This document shows positions 6,942 to 13,868 of a stretch of 28,459 bases of DNA, piece by piece. Position numbers and translations under genes: made by a program. The DNA lies in NCBI GenBank assembly GCA_030706265.1, contig JAUZOX010000004.1, positions 1 through 28,459 of the forward strand, written 5' to 3'. The DNA is from Bacteroidota bacterium. Lineage in GTDB: Bacteria; Bacteroidota; Bacteroidia; Bacteroidales; Cfx3-03. The first letter of the stretch is position 1. Every line of letters starts with the position of its first letter. The notes beneath the pieces are model-generated. The model had not been told where the DNA came from, made no database searches, and worked only from the letters and a program-made list of their open reading frames with translations.

Positions 6942-8234
6942 TTATTTTATGAATTCGGGTTTGAAGGAGAACATCAAAAAAGCATAGTTATTCGTGTTGT
7001 TTTTATCACCTCCTTTTACGACTTCCATTGTATTGGTTGCAAACATTTGAGAATACCCACATGTGCACGTCACATTTGCATTGACTCTATACACAAACTG
7101 GAAGTCGAGCTCTGTTCCTAATTTTTTTCCGAGTGTTTCTTTTTCGTCAGCCAGATTCGAGACCCTCGCATCCGCATAAAAAAGGTGAGTCGTGAAAATG
7201 GGTGAAAACCTGTTTTTAACATAATTAATGCTTAACGAGTAATCGTTCAGGCCTACATTATCAAGATGGTTACTGCAATAAAAATAATCCATCGTCCCGT
7301 TAATCCTGTGAGCTCCTCCAAATAAAGGATTAAATGATTGATTTGTTTTGAGTAAAGAAATATCTTTTGTGGAGGTACCTGAAAAATGTTCGGCTTTTGG
7401 AATTATGCTCCATTGCTTGTTTAATGAAACGGGGATGTCAAGACAGGCATAATTGGCATTTATCGTTCTGTTTGTGGGATCTTTTCCTGTCTGGAGATAA
7501 ACCGCACCGTCAATGCCAATATGTTTGTCCTTATATGAATACTTGCCTCCGAATGTCTGGAAATAACGGATGTGGTGTTTTAAAATGCCGGGCGATATTG
7601 TTTGCAATTGTTCATTGCCAATATTGGCAAAAATCAGACTTACTCCATTTTCATTCCAGTCCTTGTGCATCCAAAATAATTGCATTGCCTTATAGTTGTT
7701 GGCCACCGTATATGCGCGGGTATCGGTTTGCTCTTTGTTCTGATTAAAGGCCAGCCCTAAATTTATCTTTAAAGTAGTATCCGGGTTCCATTTTAACAAC
7801 GCCATATCATGACTGCGGCCCTGAATGCTCCATTCTCCATTTGAAAAGAGCCTGTTATCATCATAAACCAATTCCTGCCGTCCAATTTTGACAAATAACC
7901 GGTTGGCAATTCTCAATTCTGCCCATGCCTCGTGAAAAGATGAATTATTATCTGAGGCATTGGCGAGTGAATTGTCGCCCCATACACGCACATCCTGAAA
8001 AGATATGCCTACTGTGTAATTCTTGTCCTTGTATCCCAAGTTGATTCGTGTGCGTTGAGAAATGAAGGATGCTGCTTCTGTACTGTCTTTGTACAGGGCC
8101 TTATAACCGTGGCGGTATTCAAATCTTGGCCGTAGATCACCACTTAAAGTCAATTGCGCAAATGAAACTGAACAAATGAGTGACGCGAATAGAAGTAAAA
8201 CTGTTTTTTTTAAGGTGGTAGATGTTGACTTCAT
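6942..8234 (-). CDS. Outer-membrane beta-barrel protein, alginate-export (Alginate_exp) type
   Basis: 430 aa with a clear signal peptide (KKTVLLLFASLICSVSFAQ, cut after about residue 26). The mature protein starts LTLSGDLRPRFEYRHGY and continues as alternating amphipathic strands, including FVKIGRQELVYDDNRLFSNGEWSIQGRSHD, a hallmark stretch of the alginate-export/porin family. It ends in a strand (YAFLMFSFKPEF) with an aromatic-rich terminus suited to BAM insertion. Such proteins form outer-membrane channels; the substrate is unknown. It starts 60 bp after the ferredoxin-like gene on the same strand and probably belongs to that operon, with hcp following. A role in nitrogen-oxide or anion uptake would fit the context but is speculative. 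Confidence 0.8.
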   Translation of the reverse strand: MKSTSTTLKKTVLLLFASLICSVSFAQLTLSGDLRPRFEYRHGYKALYKDSTEAASFISQRTRINLGYKDKNYTVGISFQDVRVWGDNSLANASDNNSSFHEAWAELRIANRLFVKIGRQELVYDDNRLFSNGEWSIQGRSHDMALLKWNPDTTLKINLGLAFNQNKEQTDTRAYTVANNYKAMQLFWMHKDWNENGVSLIFANIGNEQLQTISPGILKHHIRYFQTFGGKYSYKDKHIGIDGAVYLQTGKDPTNRTINANYACLDIPVSLNKQWSIIPKAEHFSGTSTKDISLLKTNQSFNPLFGGAHRINGTMDYFYCSNHLDNVGLNDYSLSINYVKNRFSPIFTTHLFYADARVSNLADEKETLGKKLGTELDFQFVYRVNANVTCTCGYSQMFATNTMEVVKGGDKNNTNNYAFLMFSFKPEFIK

Positions 8235-8294
8235 AAGTTTCTATGTGTGATGATCAGTAAGGTGTTGTCTTTTCCGGCAATCAGGCTGTTCGAA

Positions 8295-9224
8295 TTAAAC
8301 CCATTCTTCAGTAATTATTTCACCTTGAATGTTAATGACAACTTGTTTTACCGGAACCTTTCTATCGGCACGTTGAAGTGCCATCTGGGCCATCCCCATC
8401 AAACCGCCGCAACAGGGAACCTCCATCATTACGACTGTCAATGTATTGATTCCGGATTCGGAAATCATCCTGGCAAGCTTTTCAACATAAACTTCTTTAT
8501 TGGTGTCTAATTTGGGGCAAGCTATCGCAAGTGACTTCCCTTTTAAAAAATAGCTGTGAAAATTCCCCATCGAATAAGCCACACAGTCGGCTGATAATAC
8601 GACATCGGCATTGCGGAAGTATGAAGCTGCCGGATTAACCAGATGTAGCTGTACAGGCCATTGTCTGAGTTCAGAGTGGGCTTCAACAGCCGTATCAACA
8701 GCAATGGCTGCGGCTGCGGCTTCAACTTTTTTCAAGTCGATGTTAAAATCGATCGTTCGGGAACCGGGACATCCTCCGCCACATCCCGCGCTGGTTGTTT
8801 GCTGAGCGGCCCGGGCTTGTTTGAGATTATCAAATGGGGAATGACCACCTGAAGGTTTCAGCGTAAAACCCTCCGGGCTCATATCAATATTATTTTCTTT
8901 GATGTATTCTATGGCCTGTTGAAGTAATTCACTTTCGTTGTGCTCTTTAAGGTGCTGCAAATGTGCCAGAACCGTATTCCTGCCATGTTTAACGATGGTT
9001 CCCATCACTTTCTTTTCATCATAAGGTTCGGCTTCACGGTTTTCAAGGGTAATGGCATCCTCAGGGCAATGACCAATACAGGCCCCCAGACCATCGCAAA
9101 ATAAGTCACTGATTAATCTTGCCTTGCCATCAATTATTTGCAATGCTCCCTCATGGCAGTTTGGAATGCATAAACCGCAACCCGTACATTTTTCTTCATC
9201 TATTTTAACGATGGTTCTGTTCAT
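8295..9224 (-). CDS. Ferredoxin-like 4Fe-4S protein with C-terminal Cys-rich domain, partner of Hcp
   Basis: 309 aa, cytoplasmic. The N-terminus holds a normal [4Fe-4S] motif C13-x2-C16-x2-C19-x3-C23. A second, irregular set follows, C43-x5-C49-x3-C53-P, in which the second Cys of the usual motif is Leu46. A middle segment carries GCGGGCPGS, and the C-terminal domain has Cys in ADCVAYS, ACPKLD and EVPCCGGL. Proteins of this layout are often found next to hcp in anaerobes and are a reasonable electron donor or cofactor-loading partner; the biochemical role is inferred. The ATG lies 2 bp after the stop of the Rrf2 gene at 9227, so the two are translationally coupled. Confidence 0.85.
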   Translation of the reverse strand: MNRTIVKIDEEKCTGCGLCIPNCHEGALQIIDGKARLISDLFCDGLGACIGHCPEDAITLENREAEPYDEKKVMGTIVKHGRNTVLAHLQHLKEHNESELLQQAIEYIKENNIDMSPEGFTLKPSGGHSPFDNLKQARAAQQTTSAGCGGGCPGSRTIDFNIDLKKVEAAAAAIAVDTAVEAHSELRQWPVQLHLVNPAASYFRNADVVLSADCVAYSMGNFHSYFLKGKSLAIACPKLDTNKEVYVEKLARMISESGINTLTVVMMEVPCCGGLMGMAQMALQRADRKVPVKQVVINIQGEIITEEWV

Positions 9225-9226
9225 AT

Positions 9227-9640
9227 CTATTTAATTTTTCTTCTGATAATGTCTGAAAGTTTGGTCGTTTTTAAATAGTCAATAAAATCTTCTGAAAAGC
9301 GGTTCGCGAGATTACCAAAGACACAGGTTGAAAAAGGACATTTACCGGCATAAATACCACAATGCTGTTTCTCGATCGGTCCCTCCATCAATTCGTAGAG
9401 TTGAAGCAGATCTATGGCCGATGCCTCCTTTTTAAGAATAAATCCTCCTTTTGGTCCCCGGGTTGAAGTGAGATAATCATTTTTTACCAGGATGTGCATT
9501 ACTTTGGCCAGATGGTTTCGCGAAGATTTTGTTATTTCTGCAATGTTGTTCACATTGAGCATTTCCTCATTCGTCGCAATGAGAGCCATGCTGTGAACTG
9601 CCAGTGAAGCCGCTTCAGAAATATGAACTACTTTCGACAT
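9227..9640 (-). CDS. Rrf2-family Fe-S transcriptional regulator (copy A)
   Basis: 137 aa from the ATG at 9640. A longer frame to 9700 exists, but its extra 20 codons run through the promoter/operator. The paralogue at 10415 begins at the equivalent residue (MSKIIALSEA against MSKVVHISEA here). It has the winged helix of the family (NIAEITKSSRNHLAKVMHILVKNDYL, wing RGPKGGF at 61-67) and three cluster cysteines C94, C101 and C106 (C-x6-C-x4-C). Family members (IscR, NsrR, RsrR) use a cluster to sense Fe-S status, NO or redox. Co-transcription with a ferredoxin-like gene and proximity to hcp suggest an NsrR-like NO sensor. It is about 51% identical to copy B over the first 110 residues without gaps. 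A dyad over its own promoter suggests autoregulation. Confidence 0.9.
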   Translation of the reverse strand: MSKVVHISEAASLAVHSMALIATNEEMLNVNNIAEITKSSRNHLAKVMHILVKNDYLTSTRGPKGGFILKKEASAIDLLQLYELMEGPIEKQHCGIYAGKCPFSTCVFGNLANRFSEDFIDYLKTTKLSDIIRRKIK

Positions 9641-9651
9641 ATGAATGTGTG

Positions 9652-9689
9652 AATATTTAGGTATTTGAATGCGCAAATATATAAATATT
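9652..9689 (-). promoter_or_regulatory. Promoter and extended operator of Rrf2 copy A
   Basis: Core inverted repeat ATTTGAATGCGCAAAT (9663-9678), within a longer dyad of the form AATATTT-N3-TATTTG-N6-CAAATA-N3-AAATATT (9652-9689) whose arms are perfect apart from the spacers. On the minus strand TATATTTG (9681-9674) fits TAnnTTTG, and a TTTG lies 16 nt upstream (9701-9698), slightly short of the usual spacing. The dyad covers the -7 box and the expected start site. Confidence 0.6.
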
Positions 9690-9956
9690 TCTTTAATCAA
9701 ATCACCAATACAGAAATAAAATAATTATTGCAAAATTGATCAATTAAAAAAATGAAGCAAGTTGCTGGATCGCTCTGCTGATACAAATTGAATCCGGGAA
9801 GTTCAAAAGTAAAAAGATAATCAAATAGCAGGAGTTTTTATTTAACTTCATTAATTTTAAGTGCCCAAACGAGATATCCAAATCCGAACGTAAATATCCG
9901 ATTCAATTGATTTTGAGTTGAAAATTCATCACGCTCGCAAATCAGCAATCAGCAGA

Positions 9957-10415
9957 TTATCCATTAACAGATATTCCGGCTTCGGCAACATGAATTAAAT
10001 CATCCACATTGAATTTAAGTTTGTAATCGGAAAGTTTTTGATTTCCAAAATAATCCTTAAACTGAATATTTATATTACTGATGATATTTCCCATTAAACA
10101 AATTGTAAAGGGGCAGATAGTGTTGTTGGATAAACAGCTGTTCTCCTGTATTTTGCCTTCGATTGCTTCAAAAATTTGAAGGAGGCTGATATCTTCGGGA
10201 TGCATTTTTAATTGAAATCCCCCGCTGGGTCCCCGGTTTGATTCGAGAAATCCTTCTTTCACCAATCGTTGCAAAACTTTGGCAACATGATGGCGGGAGG
10301 AATTGGTGATTTCTGCAATATGCGCTACATTGAGATTCCCTTTTGAATTCGTAATCAGAATCATACTGTGGATCGCAATGGAAGTTGCTTCAGAAAGTGC
10401 AATGATTTTGGACAT
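9957..10415 (-). CDS. Rrf2-family Fe-S transcriptional regulator (copy B)
   Basis: 152 aa, about 15 residues longer than copy A at the C-terminus. Winged helix HIAEITNSSRHHVAKVLQRLVKEGFL with wing RGPSGGF at 61-67. Cluster cysteines C94, C101 and C106 are at exactly the same residue numbers as in copy A. About 51% identity over 110 gapless residues shows the two are paralogues from a local duplication. The gene is separated from copy A by 316 bp of AT-rich sequence and has its own promoter region with a one-mismatch copy of the shared operator, so the pair may cross-regulate. Whether the two differ in signal cannot be told from sequence. Confidence 0.9.
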   Translation of the reverse strand: MSKIIALSEATSIAIHSMILITNSKGNLNVAHIAEITNSSRHHVAKVLQRLVKEGFLESNRGPSGGFQLKMHPEDISLLQIFEAIEGKIQENSCLSNNTICPFTICLMGNIISNINIQFKDYFGNQKLSDYKLKFNVDDLIHVAEAGISVNG

Positions 10416-10428
10416 GGCTTATATCGTT

Positions 10429-10447
10429 ATTTAGGCACACAAATATC
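10429..10447 (-). promoter_or_regulatory. Shared operator in front of Rrf2 copy B
   Basis: ATTTAGGCACACAAAT (10429-10444) is the ATTTG-N6-CAAAT repeat with one G-to-A change, flanked by T and A as in copy A (TATTTA-N6-CAAATA). It begins 14 bp upstream of the ATG. The minus strand reads GATATTTG, a one-mismatch -7 box. Confidence 0.45.
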
Positions 10448-10605
10448 GGAATTAAATTAACGTTTTTTATAATTATTTTTTTGAATCTCAGCAAGATATC
10501 AATTATTCTGAATGTTTTATTTGCAGATAGTCAACCAAATAGGAACTAATTTAAAATAAATATTAATTATTGTTATTCCCCATACTTTCAATGAGATAAA
10601 ACCTG

Positions 10606-10613
10606 TACCTTTG
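10606..10613 (+). promoter_or_regulatory. -7 box (TACCTTTG) of typA
   Basis: TACCTTTG is a perfect TAnnTTTG box. It predicts a start near 10618-10620, about 30 nt before the ATG at 10650, and so excludes the in-frame ATG at 10611 as the start. No clear -33 element. Confidence 0.6.
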
Positions 10614-10649
10614 CACTTCGATTTAATGTGGAGAAGTAATATATTTAAT

Positions 10650-12458
10650 ATGCAGGATATCAGAAATATAGCAATAATCGCACATGTTGACCATGGCAAA
10701 ACAACGTTAGTTGATAGAATTTTACATCAGGTCAAAATGTTTCGTGACAACCAGGTGGTTGCCGATCTCATCCTTGACAGTAATGATCTCGAACGCGAAA
10801 GAGGGATAACTATTCTTTCAAAAAACGTATCCGTTCGTTACAAAGGCGTAAAAATCAACATTATTGACACTCCGGGTCACGCTGACTTTGGAGGTGAAGT
10901 TGAGCGCGTTTTAAACATGGCAGATGGTGTGTTGCTTTTGGTTGATGCGTTTGAAGGTCCGATGCCTCAGACCCGATTTGTACTTCAAAAAGCATTGTCA
11001 CTGGATTTAAAACCAATCGTGGTTATCAACAAGGTTGATAAACCCAATTGTCGTCCGGATGAAACAGCCGAAATGGTTTTTGATTTAATGTTTAATCTGG
11101 ATGCTTCGGAAGACCAGCTTAACTTCCCCATTGTTTATGGATCATCCAAGAATGGTTGGATGTCTGATCATTGGGAAAAGCCAACCACAGATATTACTTA
11201 TCTTTTGGACTCTATCATCCAATACATTCCAGCTGCAAAATATCATGAGGGCAGCACTCAGATGATGATCACCAGCATCGATTATTCTTCCTACATCGGG
11301 CGTATTGCAGTTGGAAGGGTAAACCGTGGAACGCTTACACCGGGCATGCCTGTTTCACTGGTTAAAAGAGACGGGCGCATCTTTAAGTCCAGAATTAAAG
11401 AGCTTTATACCTTTGAGGGTCTGGCCAAGGAAAAGCAAAAAGTCGAAGTTCCATCCGGGGAGATATGTGCTGTAATGGGGATCGAGGATTTTGAAATCGG
11501 CGATACCATTGCAGATTTTGAAAATCCGGAGGGGATGACGCCAATCCACATCGATGAGCCGACCATGAGCATGCTGTTCACGATTAATAATTCCCCCTTT
11601 TATGGAAAAGAAGGTAAGTACGTTACATCCCGTCATTTGCGTGAACGTCTTTATAAGGAAATTGAAAAGAACCTGGCTTTGCGCGTTAAGGAAACGGAAA
11701 CTACCGAATCGTTTATTGTTTACGGAAGAGGGATTCTTCACTTATCAATTTTGGTTGAAACGATGCGTCGTGAGGGTTATGAACTTCAACTCGGGCAACC
11801 CCAGGTTATCATCAAGGAAATCGATGGTGCCAAATGCGAACCCATCGAACAAATGACGGTTCATGTCCCTGAAGAATTTTCGGGGAAAGTGATTGAACTT
11901 GTTAGCCAACGCAAGGGCGAATTGCTCAACATCGAAACCAAAGGTGATCGTGTTCATCTTGAATTCACGATTCCATCAAGAGGACTTATTGGCATCCGAA
12001 ATCAGATTTTAACGGCTACAGAAGGTGAAGCTATCCTTGCACACCGCTTTAAATGTTTCGAACCCTGGAAAGGAGATATTCCGGGCCGTAGAAACGGAGC
12101 CTTAATATCTGCAGAAAACGGAACTGCTATTGCTTATGCAATCAATAAATTACAGGATCGCGGCACTTTTCATATCAGTCCTAACGATGAAGTGTATGCT
12201 GGCATGGTTATTGGTGAACATATTAGACCCGATGACTTGGTCATCAATGTCTGCAAGACTAAGAAACTGAGTAATGTCCGTGCTTCCGGAACCGACGAAA
12301 AAGCCTATATCATTCCGGCCGTCAAATTTTCATTGGAAGAAGCCATGGAATACATTGCTAAGGATGAATATCTTGAAGTCACACCGAGGTCATTGCGCAT
12401 CAGGAAAATAATTCTTGATGAAACCGAACGTAAAAGAGCTTCAAAATCTATCAGTTAA
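10650..12458 (+). CDS. typA: Translational GTPase TypA/BipA
   Basis: 602 aa, the usual family length. The start MQDIRNIAIIAHVDHGKTT matches the family N-terminus; the earlier ATG at 10611 overlaps the promoter. GTPase motifs in order: AHVDHGKTT (G1), ERERGITI (switch I), DTPGHADFGGEVERV (G3), NKVDKP (G4) and a short SS-containing G5 region (YGSSKNGW). Domain II and EF-G-like domains III and V follow, then the BipA-specific C-terminal domain (RNGALISAENGTAIAYAI; LSNVRASGTDEKAYI). BipA binds the 70S ribosome and supports 50S assembly and stress or cold growth. A lipoprotein gene follows after 12 bp and is probably co-transcribed. Confidence 0.97.
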   Translation: MQDIRNIAIIAHVDHGKTTLVDRILHQVKMFRDNQVVADLILDSNDLERERGITILSKNVSVRYKGVKINIIDTPGHADFGGEVERVLNMADGVLLLVDAFEGPMPQTRFVLQKALSLDLKPIVVINKVDKPNCRPDETAEMVFDLMFNLDASEDQLNFPIVYGSSKNGWMSDHWEKPTTDITYLLDSIIQYIPAAKYHEGSTQMMITSIDYSSYIGRIAVGRVNRGTLTPGMPVSLVKRDGRIFKSRIKELYTFEGLAKEKQKVEVPSGEICAVMGIEDFEIGDTIADFENPEGMTPIHIDEPTMSMLFTINNSPFYGKEGKYVTSRHLRERLYKEIEKNLALRVKETETTESFIVYGRGILHLSILVETMRREGYELQLGQPQVIIKEIDGAKCEPIEQMTVHVPEEFSGKVIELVSQRKGELLNIETKGDRVHLEFTIPSRGLIGIRNQILTATEGEAILAHRFKCFEPWKGDIPGRRNGALISAENGTAIAYAINKLQDRGTFHISPNDEVYAGMVIGEHIRPDDLVINVCKTKKLSNVRASGTDEKAYIIPAVKFSLEEAMEYIAKDEYLEVTPRSLRIRKIILDETERKRASKSIS

Positions 12459-12470
12459 AAGGTAATTACT

Positions 12471-13052
12471 ATGAAACACACTCTTGCCATTCTACTTGTT
12501 TTATTCACATTCTCTTCATGCAGTGTTGTCCAACAAATTCAACAAGTCAAAAATCTGGGTTCCTGTGAATTCAAATTACACGATGTGCAGGATGTTAGGT
12601 TAGCGGGGGTATCGATTCAAAACAAAAACGGAAGTACGGAGTTGAGCATCACCGATGGAGCCCGTCTGGCAGCTGCTTTGGCTTCAAATACTTTACCTCT
12701 GACTTTTGATCTTAACCTTGATGTACACAATCCCAATGGGCAAGCAGCCGGATTAAACCGGTTGGATTGGATCTTATTTATTGATGATATTGAAATGGTA
12801 AGTGGGGTTAACGAGGCACCGGTAATGATTCCTTCAAACGGAAATGCGATCATTCCCTTAAAGATGAATATCGATTTGCGCAAAGCGCTCGCCGGTAAAG
12901 GTGGGCAATCGTTAATGAATTTTGGATTCAATCTTGCTGGCGCAAACGGTCAACCAACCCGCATTAAGCTGAAAGCCAAACCAACGATACTGATCGGAAA
13001 TTTTCCGGTTGCCTATCCCGGATATATCACCATTTCGAGTGCTGTAAAATAA
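12471..13052 (+). CDS. Lipoprotein with LEA-type-2/WHy-like beta domain
   Basis: 193 aa. A lipoprotein signal ends in FSSC with the acylated Cys at residue 17, so it is anchored to the outer or inner membrane facing the periplasm. The mature part is a beta-rich domain (FKLHDVQDVRLAGVSI; LTFDLNLDVHNPNGQAAGLNRLDWILFIDDIEMVSG; IIPLKMNIDLRKAL) with the 'DVHNPN' signature of LEA-14/WHy folds. These are small lipoproteins of unknown function, frequent in Bacteroidota. It follows typA by 12 bp. The fold assignment is moderate; no enzymatic motif is present. Confidence 0.75.
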   Translation: MKHTLAILLVLFTFSSCSVVQQIQQVKNLGSCEFKLHDVQDVRLAGVSIQNKNGSTELSITDGARLAAALASNTLPLTFDLNLDVHNPNGQAAGLNRLDWILFIDDIEMVSGVNEAPVMIPSNGNAIIPLKMNIDLRKALAGKGGQSLMNFGFNLAGANGQPTRIKLKAKPTILIGNFPVAYPGYITISSAVK

Positions 13053-13166
13053 ACGAACAGAAAAACTTGAGGAACTCCCCAAAAAGTATCGATAAAGGAT
13101 AATCTTTTTAGAGCTAAAAAATCATGATAATATCATGAAAAAAGAGTGGTAAAATTTAGGTTTAAA

Positions 13167-13254
13167 GGATACTTTATGGATACTTTATGGATACTTGAAG
13201 GATACTTAATGGATACCCTTAGAGTATCTATAAAGTATCTTTCAAGTATGCATC
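13167..13254. repeat. Five tandem 11-bp repeats plus three inverted copies, forming a 26-bp hairpin
   Basis: Units start at 13167, 13178, 13189, 13200 and 13211. The first two are identical (GGATACTTTAT); the next are GGATACTTGAA, GGATACTTAAT and GGATACCCTTA. Three inverted units then start at 13222, 13233 and 13244 (core AAGTATC), also 11 bp apart. The left arm 13191-13216 pairs with 13224-13249 over 26 positions with two G-U pairs and one A-A mismatch, around a 7-nt loop. Eight or more T's follow from about 13257, so it could act as a large terminator for the typA operon. The 11-bp period, close to one helical turn, equally suggests a protein-binding array. Confidence 0.8.
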
Positions 13255-13537
13255 AATTTTTTTTCAATCATTCCTGATAGGAGCTCTTTATATCCTCTTT
13301 CCCATATTCTTTTCCTGCAATAGCTTTTTTATCCTTCCGACCTTTTGCAAAGTAAAAGGAAAAAGCTGTTCATGGAATCATAAGAATTCGCAAATATAAT
13401 TATTTACCGGTTAATTAAATATTTGAACAACTTTATTCAAAGTTACGAAACTATTTTAACGAATTTTCAAAATCTAAAGTCAATATTATTGCGGTTATAA
13501 GATTGATGGAATTTACCCGTTAAATAAGGCTTTTCAA

Positions 13538-13549
13538 AGTATCGATACT
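13538..13549. repeat. 12-bp perfect palindrome AGTATCGATACT
   Basis: Contains the same AAGTATC/GATACTT core as the array 290 bp upstream (preceded by AA, giving AAAGTATCGATACT). A related AAAGTATCGATA also occurs at 13083-13094. The word is clustered in this one intergenic region. Confidence 0.6.
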
Positions 13550-13722
13550 GCGCCTGCCCGGGACATCTTTTCTCAGTGGATTGCGGGTTAAGTCCGAAAC
13601 GACGTGATCCTGTCATTAACGGGGTTGATTTTTTTAAATCCGTAATCGAATTAAAATTAAATTTATCCTAATTGCCCAACGGGTTTTAGTGCATTTCTAC
13701 ATCTCAACGCTTGCATCCTGAA

Positions 13723-13842
13723 ATGGGACCGTTGCACACTTCAGTGAATAAAACGGACTGGGTTACATTGGTTGTACAGTCTATGAGCTTTTACCCCGAA
13801 CTTTTGGATAAAAGCTTTAAATATGAAAATGGCCTGTGGTAG
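13723..13842 (+). pseudogene. Possible 39-codon remnant of a gene
   Basis: The frame ATG 13723 to TAG 13840-13842 gives a peptide with ordinary protein composition (TDWVTLVVQSMSFYP then ELLDKSFKYENGLW), and the frame is open a little further upstream to a TAG near 13689. No family is recognised and its end overlaps the terminator hairpin, so it may be the tail of a decayed gene or chance. Confidence 0.18.
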
Positions 13843-13855
13843 GAAATACAGGCCA
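13826..13855 (-). terminator. Terminator of the aconitase/IDH operon
   Basis: TGGCCTGT (13830-13837) pairs perfectly with ACAGGCCA (13848-13855) around a 10-nt loop. Read on the minus strand it is followed by TTTT. It lies 13 bp beyond the stop of the gene ending at 13869. Confidence 0.75.
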
Positions 13856-13868
13856 TCGGAACAACCGC

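Larger units (their letters stand above)
13053..13868. other. 816-bp gene-poor region with repeats
   Basis: Lies between the + strand lipoprotein and the converging aconitase-family gene. It holds a 7-bp hairpin TCATGAT-AAT-ATCATGA (13122-13138), the 11-bp repeat array (13167-13254), a 12-bp palindrome (13538-13549), a possible coding remnant (13723-13842) and the terminator of the aconitase operon (13826-13855). Apart from these I see no gene, tRNA or known ncRNA. Confidence 0.6.

Noticed and set aside
7367..7747. A 126-aa plus-strand frame opposite the barrel gene
   Set aside because: Shadow of the well-supported minus-strand gene; Cys- and Trp-rich composition is typical of antisense reading.
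9641..9700. Twenty extra N-terminal residues on Rrf2 copy A
   Set aside because: They are encoded by the operator dyad and promoter; the paralogue starts at the equivalent of 9640.
10611..10649. Start of typA at 10611
   Set aside because: The ATG's neighbourhood is the -7 box TACCTTTG, and the family N-terminus begins at 10650.
13167..13254. A CRISPR array
   Set aside because: Units are 11 bp with no spacers, half are inverted, and no cas gene is present.
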